64,000 nt of DNA from QHWT01 sp963755695 (GCA_963755695.1 CAVWLB010000010.1:1054001-1118000), one strand, 5' to 3'. Positions 1 to 10,831 are shown, numbered from the stretch's first letter. Made by a program: numbers and translations. Notes: generated by a model from the letters alone, not told the origin.

Positions 1-660
1 CACGTGTTCGAGCTCGTGGACCAGCGCCCGGCGGACTTCGGCGTCCGTCCACTCCTGCGCATCCCCGGGCATCACGATCGCGGGCCGCACCAATCCATAC
101 GTGAACGGAACCGCGAGATCTTCATGAACGAGCAAGTCCACGTGACGGCTGAGACCAGCCTCTCGAGAGAGGTTGCGCACCAGCGTTTCGCGCTTCAGCC
201 ACCGCCGCGAACTGCCTCGCATGCGACGGAGGCGACGAAGCGTCTCGATCACGGGGGCCATGAAGAGCAGGGCTCCTGTGGCCCATCCCGTGATCAGCAG
301 CAGCCGTACTGGTACACGCGTGCGATTCGCTACGGAGTTCGCGGAGCGATCGGTTCGAGCCGCAACCGGGTGCTCGTTGCGAACCGAGGCGGTTGCAGCC
401 GAGAGGTTCTGGGGCTCAGGCTGGACTGCAACGGACCCAACGTCCAGCGCGACAGGCGGCATTGACACCACCGCTATCGGCAGAATCATCAAGGTGCCGA
501 ACGTTGAGGCAAGTATCACCGACCGAACCGACGCGGAAACCCGCCGCAACATGCGCAGCGCGACCAGGGCGAGCACGAGGATCGACGTGGCTTTCGCGAG
601 AATCGACAGTTCAGCCGAACCGCCGATCGCCAGCATGATTTCGGTCGGGATCTCGCTCAT
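1..660 (-). CDS. BlaR1-type M56 sensor peptidase, N-terminal part (cut by window edge)
   Basis: The open frame runs from the ATG at 660 to the window edge, 220 codons with no stop. M56/BlaR1 proteins are membrane zinc peptidases that sense a signal (beta-lactams in the classical case) and trigger cleavage of the partner BlaI repressor. Visible here are hydrophobic segments near residues 19-37, 46-66 and 120-142, then the cytoplasmic peptidase domain ending at the window edge with LVHELEHV. This gives the HExxH zinc motif (HELEH, residues 215-219). The start ATG overlaps the stop of the repressor gene (TCA/CAT at 657-660), so the two are translationally coupled. The signal is unknown: Acidobacteria carry many BlaR1-like pairs that are not resistance genes, and the sensor C-terminus lies outside the window. 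Confidence 0.85.
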   Translation of the reverse strand, partial: MSEIPTEIMLAIGGSAELSILAKATSILVLALVALRMLRRVSASVRSVILASTFGTLMILPIAVVSMPPVALDVGSVAVQPEPQNLSAATASVRNEHPVAARTDRSANSVANRTRVPVRLLLITGWATGALLFMAPVIETLRRLRRMRGSSRRWLKRETLVRNLSREAGLSRHVDLLVHEDLAVPFTYGLVRPAIVMPGDAQEWTDAEVRRALVHELEHV

Positions 661-1049
661 GACGATTTCCTTTCACCGCGAATCCGCTCAATCTCCGATT
701 GCAGCTCCTCGAGCTCGCCCTCCGTCCATGCTTCCTGGCGCAGAAGGGCGGTCAGCATCCGACTACGGGAGCCACCAAAGAACGTCCGAAGATACTGCCC
801 CAACGCGGCACGCCTGGCCGCTGCCTGTGAGGTGGTCGCCGAATAAACGTACCGATTGGCCTCCTGGGAATGTCGGACGTAACCCTTTTGCTCGAGCCGC
901 GCGAGCATGGTCCGGACGGCCGAGTAGCTGGGCGAATTGGTGAGTCGGGCCCGGACATCCTCAGCCGAGGCGCGATTGGCGAGCGCGAACAGGATGTTCA
1001 TGATCTCACGCTCGCGACGGGTCAATTTCTCGAGTGGCGACTTCGCCAT
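657..1049 (-). CDS. BlaI/MecI/CopY-family transcriptional repressor
   Basis: This 130-residue protein matches the usual BlaI/MecI length. An N-terminal winged helix (residues about 8-75) starts with LEKLTRREREIMNILF and holds the recognition region SYSAVRTMLARLEQKGYV. A C-terminal dimerisation helix pair follows. BlaI proteins bind TACA/TGTA palindromes as dimers and are removed by cleavage by the cognate BlaR1. The gene lies directly upstream of a BlaR1-like gene with a 4-base overlap. Two matching palindromes lie 6-41 bases upstream of its ATG, so autoregulation is expected. Family assignment is firm; what the system senses is not visible. Confidence 0.93.
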   Translation of the reverse strand: MAKSPLEKLTRREREIMNILFALANRASAEDVRARLTNSPSYSAVRTMLARLEQKGYVRHSQEANRYVYSATTSQAAARRAALGQYLRTFFGGSRSRMLTALLRQEAWTEGELEELQSEIERIRGERKSS

Positions 1050-1054
1050 ATCGT

Positions 1055-1097
1055 GCTACAGGCGTAGCACATTACTGCTACAGATGTAGCATGTCAA
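1055..1097 (-). promoter_or_regulatory. blaI-blaR1 promoter with two BlaI-type operators
   Basis: Read on the minus strand, TTGACA (1097-1092) and TAATGT (1074-1069) are separated by 17 bases, a near-consensus sigma-70 promoter. Two GCTACA-NN-(C/T)GTAGC palindromes lie at 1077-1090 and 1055-1068, exactly 22 bp apart (two helical turns). The first fills the spacer between -35 and -10, and the second covers the expected start site. The predicted leader before the ATG at 1049 is only about 12 bases. Operator assignment rests on similarity to the known TACA-N2-TGTA BlaI box. Confidence 0.8.
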
Positions 1098-1143
1098 GCG
1101 GCCGGCTCGGACGACGGGTGGGCTGGATTTATGGAATCCGGGC

Positions 1144-3879
1144 TCAGGCGGCAGAGCCTTCGCGGACCGTCTGCCGGGCCTCCAGATCAGCGAGCGATTT
1201 CCGCGCGGCCTCGCAGAGCGCCTCGGCATCGCGGAAGTTTCTGAGTCCAGCCGCAACCGACAACACGCTGTGAAAGCCGAGGGCGCGGTAGCTTTCGAAC
1301 CGCGCCTCGTCGAAGAACTGGTTGCCTGTCGAGTCGTGGGGGAAGGTGGGGTCGATCAGCGCGAAATTCTTCACGTCGACCGGTTCGTCTCCCGACAGCG
1401 TCGCCTTGAAATAGAGGATCGTTCCATCGGGGGTCTCAGGACCGTCCACGACGCTATAGCGAATCTTCCCGATCGCGGCATGTGGATTCGCACGTCCCTG
1501 GCCGGCGCGCGTGACATGGATCGGCGGGAATTGGATCGGGATGCCGAGGTCGAGCCGGATCCGCCGCACGGCGTTCGCCAGATCGTCGAAGGAGTACTCC
1601 GGATCGCAGCCGGCGTCGGAGACGATGATGAACCGGCAGCGGCGCGCGACCATTTCCCAGAGGCCGAGATTCTCGTAGTGCCCGCCGTCCGAGAGATAGA
1701 CGTACGGATTGTCATCGGTCGTCAGGCCCAGCAACTCCCGCAGGACCGGCCCGACGCCGAGAGGCGGTTCGCTGGTGCTCCATGCATGGTCCTTTTTAGT
1801 GTTGCCGAACCAGACGCCGAGCCGCGCGTTGGCCAGCGTCAGCAGGAAGGCGCGGGCCTTCGTCGAATACATGCCCATCTCGGGGCTCGCCGCCGCTCCC
1901 GATATCGCCAGCGCCATTCCCAGCGACACGCCGGTCCCTCTCGCCCCGCGATCGGATCCGTATTCAGCCGCGGGACGGTAACCAAGGTGGTGGTTTCCAA
2001 CGTGCAGCGGCGAAAAAGTGAAGGATTGGGCTTTGGTCTCGTGGCGGCCGACGTGCGTTGACGACACGGCGTTCAGCGTGGTGTTGATGACGTGCAGCGG
2101 CCGCACGTCCGCGAGGTGATGGACCAGCAGATCGTCCTTCGAGTCGAAGCCGGTGAACTGGTTGGGATGCCGATTGCGCCGCGAGGCGCCGAGGAAGGTT
2201 CGAATCAGCCGTTGCTGATACATGCCGTGCAACGAGAAGCGATTCACCGGCACGAACCAGCTCATGATCAAGCCGAAGGCCGCGAGACTCGCTGCCAGCA
2301 ACACGTTCTCGCCGAGACCGGCTCCAGTTGCGTGGCAAGGCAAGCCTGCTCCCGGCGAGCACCGCGTCGTCGCATTGAGCCAGTGGTACTCGATTGACTC
2401 GGTTATCCGAAGATTGCCCCACGCGATCGCCGAGAGCAGGACGAAGATGATCGCGGGAAGCGCCAGCCGCTGTGCGGCAACCCGCCACCCGGAAGGGCGG
2501 CCTGGTCCGTTCGAGCGCGTCGCCAGCCCCGCCAGGGAGCTGAGAAGCGGCACCAGCGTGGCCACGGCCGCCGAGGAAACTTTCCGATCCATCGACAGCA
2601 TCCGTTCCATGGCATTGACGCCGGTTTCAATCACGCTCGCCATGTAGAACACGACGAGGCCGGCCGCCATCCAGAGCGTGGCGGCGATGGCGATCCATGC
2701 CGCGGCCCTGCTCCACCACTCGAGCACGGCGTCGTCAAGTTCGCTGCTGGCGAGACCGATGAACACCGTCATCTGGGTCAGAACCAGCGCAAGCACGATC
2801 GGCACCGCGAAGATGGCGTACAGCTCGCGCATCGCGTCTCCCGCGCCGAAGCCGTAGTCGAAGCTTCCGAACCACCACATGCCCGCTCCGAGAATCGGGC
2901 CAGCCGCCAATGCCGCGGCAACGATGCCGGGGCCGACTCTCACGCGCAGCACGCTGCCGTCATTTACGCTCATCCGCCTCCAGACCCGTGGTGCCACCGC
3001 CCCGAGCAGGATCCATCCGGCCGCTGGAATCACGGATGAAAGCAGCAGCGAGTTCCGAAGACTAATCGCACACGGGTATGCCGACCAGAAGAACGTCATC
3101 GCGATCGCGCCGGCCAGCGATGGAACGAGGAACCATCCGAGGAATCGCATCTGCGACCAGGATCCGCCGAATCCCACGAGGTTCAGGACGAGATAGCCGG
3201 TGCCGACGGCGAACGCGACCAGCGCGACGAGGAACGACACCGATGCCGAGTCGCCCGGCACGGCGCAGGGCCCGGCGACGAATCCGTGTTCGACGAGGTG
3301 CACGCCCGAGTAGTAGAGCCGCGGCACCATCAACGCCGCGGCGAGCAGTGGCAGGATGACGAGCCAGTTGAGCGCCAGGTTCCTGGCCATTGTCATGATC
3401 AACGCCCAGACGTCGGCGGACACGAGCCCGCCGCGCGGCGCCAGATAACGGCAGGTGCGGCGCACTCGTTCGACGGGCGAGGCGTCGGACACGTCGCCGC
3501 ACGACGTTTGGCGTTGTGGCTGGCCGGGATCGAGCGTGGCGAATACGCCGCGGCGACCGTTCGAGCCTTCGCGGTGCAGCCACGCGGTCAGCCATCCACC
3601 GATGTAGCCGCCTCCCGAGACGGTCGAAAGATAGTCGATGGAGCCGAGAACGCCGACGTGAGCGAGGCCCTGGAGCACGCCAAGCGCAAAGGTGGCGCTC
3701 CGTATCCCGCCGCCCGACAGGCAGACGGCGCTCGGACCGCGCTCGTGAATGCGGCCGACAATCGCGCGCAGGCGTATATCACGATCGTCTGGCGTGGTGT
3801 CAGCGACTGGCGGCTCGCCGTAGAGGGCGCGATACTCGTCGGCCAACACCTCGTGCCACAGGAGCGGAGGGCTCGTCAC
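1144..3879 (-). CDS. Patatin-like phospholipase with a multi-helix membrane insertion
   Basis: This is a 911-residue protein starting at GTG 3879. The patatin/RssA core is split. The N-terminal part has the oxyanion loop SGGGIRSATFALGVLQGL (residues about 55-72) and the nucleophile region STVSGGGYIGG (catalytic Ser near residue 88). The C-terminal part has the catalytic Asp motif LSDGGHYENLG near residue 730. Between them, roughly residues 160-560, lie about nine hydrophobic segments, for example ALNWLVILPLLAAALMV and FLGWFLVPSLAGAIAMTFFW. The enzyme is expected to be a Ser/Asp dyad lipid acyl hydrolase anchored in the inner membrane. It is divergent from the kinase gene at 3927, with 47 bp between the starts. 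On the minus strand a TATACT box lies at 3892-3887, only 7 bases from the start codon, so a leaderless transcript is possible. The substrate is unknown. Confidence 0.85.
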   Translation of the reverse strand: MTSPPLLWHEVLADEYRALYGEPPVADTTPDDRDIRLRAIVGRIHERGPSAVCLSGGGIRSATFALGVLQGLAHVGVLGSIDYLSTVSGGGYIGGWLTAWLHREGSNGRRGVFATLDPGQPQRQTSCGDVSDASPVERVRRTCRYLAPRGGLVSADVWALIMTMARNLALNWLVILPLLAAALMVPRLYYSGVHLVEHGFVAGPCAVPGDSASVSFLVALVAFAVGTGYLVLNLVGFGGSWSQMRFLGWFLVPSLAGAIAMTFFWSAYPCAISLRNSLLLSSVIPAAGWILLGAVAPRVWRRMSVNDGSVLRVRVGPGIVAAALAAGPILGAGMWWFGSFDYGFGAGDAMRELYAIFAVPIVLALVLTQMTVFIGLASSELDDAVLEWWSRAAAWIAIAATLWMAAGLVVFYMASVIETGVNAMERMLSMDRKVSSAAVATLVPLLSSLAGLATRSNGPGRPSGWRVAAQRLALPAIIFVLLSAIAWGNLRITESIEYHWLNATTRCSPGAGLPCHATGAGLGENVLLAASLAAFGLIMSWFVPVNRFSLHGMYQQRLIRTFLGASRRNRHPNQFTGFDSKDDLLVHHLADVRPLHVINTTLNAVSSTHVGRHETKAQSFTFSPLHVGNHHLGYRPAAEYGSDRGARGTGVSLGMALAISGAAASPEMGMYSTKARAFLLTLANARLGVWFGNTKKDHAWSTSEPPLGVGPVLRELLGLTTDDNPYVYLSDGGHYENLGLWEMVARRCRFIIVSDAGCDPEYSFDDLANAVRRIRLDLGIPIQFPPIHVTRAGQGRANPHAAIGKIRYSVVDGPETPDGTILYFKATLSGDEPVDVKNFALIDPTFPHDSTGNQFFDEARFESYRALGFHSVLSVAAGLRNFRDAEALCEAARKSLADLEARQTVREGSAA

Positions 3880-3926
3880 TCGGCGGAGTATAACCGTACC
3901 GGTGATAGGATCAGCTTAACCTCCGC

Positions 3927-6900
3927 ATGGAAGCTCGCACGCTTGGCCACTATCGCCTCGACGCGCGCATCGGTGAAGGCGGCATGGGCGAAGTATTCCG
4001 CGCGTTTGACACGCGGCTGAAACGTCCGGTTGCCGTCAAATTGATGCGCCCCGACCGACATCTCGGATCGGTCGAAGGCTTCCTTCGCGAGGCGCGCGCG
4101 GCATCGGCGCTAAATCATCCCAACATCGTGATCATTCATGAAGTCGGCGAGACGCCGACCGGCGATCACTTTCTCGTCCAGGAATTCATCGATGGGCGAA
4201 CGCTGCGATCGGTGCTGGGCGAGCGACCGCCGCTGGAGATGCTGGTCGAGATCGGACTGCAGGTCGCGCGGGCCCTCGCCGCTGCGCATGCGGCCGGCAT
4301 CGTCCATCGAGACGTGAAGCCCGAGAACATCATGATCCGCCACGACGGGTTCGTGAAGGTCCTGGACTTCGGTCTGGCACGGAGGACGGAACAAGCGGAT
4401 GCGGAAGTGACGACGCAAACCGCGAGAACCACGTTGCGGGGCACGCTGGCTGGAACCCCGGCGTATATCGCTCCCGAACAAGCAACTGGCGCCGCTGCTG
4501 GCCCCGCGGCTGACGTCTTCGCGCTTGGCGTCGGTACTGTACGAGATGGCGGCGGGGCAGCGCCCGTTCACGGCGGCGACCTCCGCCGGGATCATCGCCA
4601 GCATTCTCACCGACGAGCCCGTGCCGCTGACGCGGCTGAAGCCGGACATTCCGCGCGCGTTCGACGATCTCGTGCAGCAGATGTTGCGGAAGGAGCCGGA
4701 TCGTCGTCCCACCGCGCTCGAAGTTGTACGGGAGCTGACGGCTTCGCAGCCCGGATTGGACGCGGCGGTGCCGCGCGTCCCGATCGTGCGCACGACGGTG
4801 GGTCGCGAAGCCCAGCGCGCCCACCTGCTGCGCGCATTTTCCCAGGTCAAGGAAGGGGCCGGCCGGATCGTGGCGTTGACCGGCGAGCCAGGAATCGGCA
4901 AGACCAGCCTGGTCGAAGATTTCTTGGGCGAGCTCACGGCGGGGGGCGAACGCCCGACCATCGCTCGCGGACGCTGCTCGGAGAGTCTCGCCGGATCCGA
5001 AGCCTACCTTCCGATTCTGGAGATACTCGACGGCCTGCTGCACCGTCCGGACGGGCGCTCGTTGACCACCCTCGTCAAGACCGTCGCTCCGACCTGGTAC
5101 CTGCAGGTCGCGACCCCCTCGGTCGATGAGGGCTCGCTTGGAGAGTTGCGCGAGACGTCGCCGGCCGCATCGCCGGAGCGGATGAAGCGGGAACTGGGGG
5201 CGCTCCTTCAGGAGATCTCCCGCGCCCGGCCGGTCGTCCTGTTCATCGACGACCTGCACTGGGCCGACGTGTCGACGGTCGACATCCTCAACTACCTCGC
5301 GGGACGTTTCACCGACATGCGCGTGCTCGTCATTACGAGCTACCGGCAGTCGGAGATGGCCCTGTCGAAGCATCCCTTCCTCGCTGTTCGGAACGACCTG
5401 CAGATGCGCGGCCTGTTTCAGGAGATTCCGCTGGGGTTTCTCCAGCCTCGCGACGTGGAGCAGTACCTGGCATTGCAGTTCCCCGGTCACGCTTTCCCGA
5501 AAGACTTTGCCGCGGCAATCCACGCAAAGACCGAGGGAAGCCCGTTGTTCATGGCCGATCTCGTGCGCTATCTGCGCGACACGGGCGGCATCGTCGAAGA
5601 GGGCGGCACCTGGGTGCTGGCGCGCTCGATGCCCGACGTCCCGCGCGATCTCCCGGCATCGGTGCGAGGCATGATCGCGCGGAAGATCGACCGACTCGAA
5701 GAGGAGGATCGACGGCTGCTGCTCGCTGCCAGCGTGCAGGGAAGCGAGTTCGATTCTGCGATCCTCGTCGAGGCGCTGCAGATGGACGGGGCCGAAGTGG
5801 AGGATCGTCTCGAGACGCTGGAGCGCGTGCACGTGTTCCTCGAGCGCGGAGAGGAGCAGGAGTTCCCCGACGGCACGCTGACGCTGCGGTACCGGTTCGT
5901 CCACGTGCTCTACCAGAACGTGCTGTTCGCCTCGCTCCAACCGACCCGTCGGGTGTCGTTGGCCAAGGCGATCGTCCGGTCGCTCGCGTCGCACTACGGC
6001 GCCGACACAGCTGCGGTAGCGCCCCGGCTCGCCGTGCTCTACGAGACGGCCCGGGAGTTCGCATCGAGCGCGAAATTCTTCTTCATCGCGGCCACTCGCG
6101 CCGTCGCGCTGTTTGGCTTCCGCGAGGCGCTCTCGCTCGCAGAGCGAGGTCTCAATGGTTTGCGCACGATGCCCGATGAAGCCGAGCGGCAGCAACTCGA
6201 GCTCGGACTGCAGATGATTCGCGGTCTTGCGCTGCGCTCGGTGAAAGGATGGGCATCGCCGGAGCTCGAAGCGACCTTCGCGCGCGCGCGGCAGTTGTGC
6301 CAACTGCTGGAGAATCCGCCCGAGCTTTTCCCCGTTCTGTGGAACGTGACTTTTTTCAACATGATTCGGGGGGATCTCGCGCTGGTTCGCGAGCAAACGC
6401 CGACGCTCATGCGGCAGGCCGAGCAGGCGCACACGCCGGCCTATCTCATGGCCGTCTGCCACGTGGCAGGGGTCACGGCGGAGTTCACGGGGGACTTCGT
6501 CGAATCGAATCACCTGCTCGAGCGCGCCCGTGAACTGCACGACCCGGCGGAACACGCGGCCTATACCGCCATGTTCGGGATCGATCCCGGCATGGTCGCT
6601 CGGGCGATGTCCAGCCGTCCTCTCTGGGCGCTCGGTTACCCGGATCAAGCGATTGCGCGGAGTCGCGAGACGATCGCGCTCGGGCAATCGCAGCGCCAGC
6701 CAGTGACGCTGGTCTTCGCGCTGGTTGTCGCGCAGGGGATTCTTCTCTATCGCGGCGAGCTGGCCGCTGCCGTCAAGCTCGGCGACGAGATCATCGCGCT
6801 CTGCCGCGAGTACGAATTTCCACAGGAAGCCGAGTGGGCGCGGGGTTTTCAGGCTTCCGCCGTGGCGCGTCAAGGAAGGATCGAACAAGGCGTCGCCCAG

Positions 6901-7344
6901 CTCGGCGGCAGCCTGGCCGCGCTGCAGGCGCTCGGTTCGGGCCTGACGCGGACGATGTTCTTGACCCTGTTTGGTGAGGCATTGCGGATCGCGGGCCGCG
7001 TCGACGATGGGCTTGCCGCGATCGAGGACGGCTTCGCGCACGCCGAGCGCACGATCGAGCGCGGTTTCGTCGCCGAGCTTCATCGCGTCAAGGGAGAGCT
7101 GTTGCTGGTTGCCGGCAAGCCGACGGCCGCAGAAGAGAGTCTCCGCACCGCGCTGACGATCGCACGAGAGCAGCACGCGCGTGCGTTCGAGTTGCGCGCC
7201 GCCATCGCGCTCGCGCGTCTGCTGCAGCCGAAGTCCCGCGCCGAGGCGCGGGACATGCTGCAGCCTGTTTACCATTGGTTCACTGAAGGACACGACACGG
7301 CGGACCTGGCCGCGGCGCGGACGCTGCTGTCCGAGATCGGTTGA
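3927..7344 (+). CDS. Ser/Thr protein kinase fused to AAA ATPase and TPR-like region (frameshift at 4530-4536)
   Basis: Corrected length is about 1138 residues. The kinase domain (residues about 8-275) shows the glycine loop IGEGGMGEVFRAFD, VAVK lysine, catalytic HRDVKPEN, DFGLA and GTPAYIAPEQ. An AAA_16/STAND-type NTPase domain follows, with Walker A GEPGIGKTS and Walker B VVLFIDDLHWAD. The rest is helical repeat resembling TPR, as in PknK-like regulators that couple phosphorylation to a signalling NTPase. The reading frame shifts inside the kinase C-lobe. The first frame is good to ADVFALGV and the next frame resumes at VLYEMAAGQRPF. Removing one G of the GGTAC at 4533-4537 restores GVVLYE. 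I read this as a likely sequence error, not a dead gene. The catalase-cytochrome gene starts 8 bases past the stop, so the two may be co-transcribed. Confidence 0.85.
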
Positions 7345-7352
7345 GCGGATTG

Positions 7353-10300
7353 ATGGATTTCGAGCGAAAGCTTCCGACTGAGCAACAGGACATCGCCGAC
7401 ATCGTCGCCGGCATTCTCGCCGTGCAGACGCGATTCGCGGGCCGGCAGAAGCGGCCGCTGGGGCGCGGCACGCACACCAAGGGTGTCTGCGTGCGCGCGA
7501 CCTTCGAAGTGTTCGACCTCGCGAAGACGATCGACGATGCGACGCTGGCCCGGCGTCTGGCGCGCGGCCTGTTCGCGAAACCTGGCGTGTATCCGGCAAC
7601 CGCCCGGTTCGCGAACGCGGCGTCGACGTTCCGCCCGACTCGGACCCGGACGTGCGCGCTCTGTCGTTCGCCGTGCAGGTCCCTGCCGGCGTCGTCGACG
7701 CGCAACCGGTGCGTTTCGATTTTTCGATGAACAACGCGCCGACCTTCCCGATCAACGACGCGCACGCATTCGCGGCGTTCATGCGGGTGCAGGCGGCCAG
7801 CAGTCCCTTGGGGCAGTTGCGCAGGCTCCTGTCGCTGCCGTTTCGCGACTTGAAGGGCTTCTTCGCCACTGCGGCAAATGGACTGCGCCAGGAGCACACC
7901 GCGCTCAAGCCGTACCAGGTAACGCGCTACTGGAGCAACGTCCCGTTCCTCCACGGTGAGGATGAAGCGATCAAGTACTCGGCGGGGCCGCTTTCCGGCA
8001 ATACAGGCCAGCCGCTGGCGAAGGGACAGAACGTGCTGCGCGATGAACTCGCGCGTCACGTGGCCGAGGACTCGCCAGCGGTGTTCGATTTCGCCCTGCA
8101 GTTGCTCGATGCGTCGAGGATGACCTTCAAGGGGCAAAGCAAGGAGCCGAGCTTCTGGATCGAGAACGCGAGCGTCGAGTGGCCTGAGGAACAGGCGCCG
8201 TTCCACGTCGTCGGCCGGTTGACGCTTCAAGCCGGGGCGCTCGTGCCGGAAGACGAGTGCCAGGCGATGTTCATCGACGTCACCAAGTACTCGCTGCCGC
8301 AGCACCGGCCGCTCGGCAGCATCAATCGTGCACGGCGGGTCGCCGAGTCGGCGAGCCGTAAGGCACGCCTCGGAGCCGCGCCGATCGTGATACCGGCCAC
8401 GCCGCCGTCGCTCGCCCAACGGCTCGGGGCAATCACAATCGGATCGATCGCAAAAGCGGTCGGAGCCGCGGCCCTCCTCGCCGGACTACTCGTGTTGTTT
8501 CTCGCTGTCGTGCTCATCGTCCGGACGAACCGCGGCGACGGCATGTTGCCGCCTGAACGGGTGGAGCGGGTCATCTACCCCGATCAGGGATGGGGGCCTG
8601 GTCTCGAGTCGCAGACGCGGCAAACCTACTACTACACGGCGCAAGGGGCGGTCCTGAAAGACGTGCGCTACAGCTGGTTTCGCGCACTCGAGATGCCGTG
8701 GTCGAAGCGAAAGCTGTCGGACCCCGAGATCATGCGCCGTTACGGATTCCTGGTGGACCCAGCGACGCCAGCCAACCCGCACGGCTTACCAGTCGGCTTC
8801 ACCAAGCACTACGACCAGGGCTTGAATGAAGAGCTGCTGGACATCACGTGCGCCGCCTGCCATACGGGACAGATCAACGTCACGCGCAACGGGCGAACCA
8901 CGGCGCTCAGGATCGACGGCGGGTCGGCGCTGCACGCCTTCACCAATTCCGACGTCGGCCACTTCGTGCCGACGCTGGCCGCGTCGCTCGTCGGAACGGT
9001 GGCCAATCCGTTCAAGTTCAATCGCTTCGCCAACGCCGTCCTCGGCGAAGGGCACCGCGGCGGACGCTGGGAGCTGCGCGCGCAAATGTTGAACGTCGCC
9101 GGTCAGTTCGGCAGGCTGGCCTGGAACGAGAAGGTGCACCGCCTGGTGCCGACCGAAGAAGGTTACGGCCGCACCGACGCACTGGCGCGGATCGCGAACA
9201 CCGTGTTCGGCGATCACATCGAGGCGCGCAACTACGCCGTGGCCAACGCTCCGGTGAATTACCCGCCCGTCTGGAACATCTGGAAGTTCGACTGGGTGCA
9301 GTACAACGCATCGGTCAGCCAGCCGATGGCGCGAAACATCGGCGAGACCATGGGCACCGGCGCGAAGTATGCGCTGATGGATCGCTACGGACGGCCGCTG
9401 CCTCCGGATGAGCGGTACCGTTCCTCTACGATGCTCGAGAACCTCTACACGATCGAGCAGACGATTCGCACGCTGCAGCCGCCGCAGTGGAACGAGGAGG
9501 TCCTTGGCCCGATCGATCGGGCGAAGGCCGCGCGCGGAAAGCAGCTCTTCGATCAGCACTGCGTCGCCTGCCATGGGCCGCATATCGCGCCGCCGGCAAT
9601 CAAGCTGCGCAACGCACCGGGGAAGGGTCCGAACGACCCCGAATGGCTCGTGAAGACGTTGTGTGTCGATGACATCGGCACCGATCCCAACACCGCCCTC
9701 AACTTCTACGACGCGCGCGTCGATCTCACGAGGACGGGCCTGACGGCCGAGGACCTTCGCAATGTGGCGCGGAAGGAGTACACGCTCTGGAACCAGCGTC
9801 AGGCGGATTACTTGAACAAGGAGATCACACGAGCGTCAAAGGCTCCGAACTCGAGCACCTACGTCGCGAGCCTGCAGAAGGAGCTCTCCGGGCTGAACGC
9901 TGGCATGGAGCAGGAGCTGTCAGAGATCAACCCGGCGTCGATGAGCGTCGGGGCAGGTCTCAGCTACCTCGGTATGATGATTCGAGAGAAGGCCTACGCC
10001 GAACGCCATTACACGGACGCGCAGCGCGCGGACTACGATGGTTTCGGCATACTCGACATGCCGCAGGTGCTGCCATCCTACAAGCCGCGGCCGCTGGCCG
10101 GCATCTGGGCGTCGCCCCCGTTCCTGCACAACGGATCGGTGCCGACGATCTACGATCTGCTGTCCCCGGTCAGCGAGCGGCCGAGGACGTTTCTAGTCGG
10201 GAGCCGCGAGTATGACCCGCAGAAGCTGGGCCTCGCACGGCCATCCGGGCGCTACTGGACGTTCGACACCTCGAAGGATGGAAACCACAATACCGGTCAC

Positions 10301-10519
10301 GAGTTCAACACCGGTTACAAACCATGGAAGGACGGCGACCCGCCCGCGCACGGTCTGATCGGGCCGCTGCTCACGCCCGACGAGCGGCTCGCGATCATCG
10401 AGCACCTGAAGGTTCGCAACGACGATGTCGATGGGCCGCAGGAACCCCACGTTCCGTTGCCGAGCGGGTGCACACCACCGCCGCGCCGGGCTGACGCGTC
10501 AAAGCGCCTGGTGTGGTAA
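7353..10519 (+). CDS. Catalase-like domain - transmembrane helix - di-heme cytochrome c (RoxA/peroxidase-like) fusion, frameshift near 7616-7634
   Basis: Corrected length is about 1055 residues. Residues about 30-340 resemble the catalase-like fold: RGTHTKGVCVRATFEVF (distal His), YPATARFANA, LSFAVQVP, and the late motif HRPLGSINRARR. The usual proximal heme Tyr is not evident. One strong transmembrane helix follows (about residues 365-392). The last 650 residues are a cytochrome domain with CAACH near residue 499 and CVACH near residue 736, plus a PFLHNGSVP motif typical of di-heme cytochrome c peroxidase/RoxA-type proteins. The cytochrome part is therefore predicted to be periplasmic, with the catalase-like part cytoplasmic. 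The frame changes between FANA and PPDSDPDVRALS; one base appears to be missing. Function could be peroxide or lipid-peroxide handling, or oxidative cleavage of a polymer; the sequence does not decide. Confidence 0.75.
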
Positions 10520-10831
10520 ATGGTTCTCGGTTCGCAACCACAGAGGGCCGAGAAACGGGTACGAATACCTTCGGGGCCTGTGACGAGGCGGCCAACAGAT
10601 TGTGGGGCGGGTCTTCAGAACCGTCGGATTCGTCTCTTCATTTCCTCTGTCAACCTGCTCCTAGAGCGACGTCGATATAACGGTCGCCGGCGTTCGAGGC
10701 GCCCCTGAGCCGGACGCGAGCCGGCGACCGCCCAGAGCACTCGAACCACCTCTCGTCCCAGCTTGCTTGCCCGGCGCCAGTCGCTGCCATAATCTCGGGC
10801 CGAGACTGAGTATTGAGGAGGACAACAAAAT
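10520..10831. other. Intergenic region with 11-bp inverted repeat and M16 gene leader
   Basis: No convincing gene is seen in this gap. A perfect 11-bp inverted repeat, CGGTCGCCGGC at 10681-10691 and its complement at 10720-10730, encloses 28 bases. It has no U-tract, so it is not a clear terminator. A CATAAT box lies at about 10787-10792. A strong ribosome binding site GAGGAGG at 10815-10821 lies 10 bases before the ATG at 10832, which fixes the start of the next gene. Confidence 0.6.

Noticed and set aside
1..1097. Beta-lactam resistance locus
   Set aside because: BlaR1/BlaI-like pairs are common in Acidobacteria without a beta-lactamase. No beta-lactamase or PBP gene is seen here.
4330..7908. 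Very long minus-strand open frame of nearly 1200 codons
   Set aside because: It lies opposite the kinase-AAA-TPR gene, which has clear conserved motifs. The antisense product is Arg/Ala/His-rich without any family signature. It is a shadow caused by high GC.
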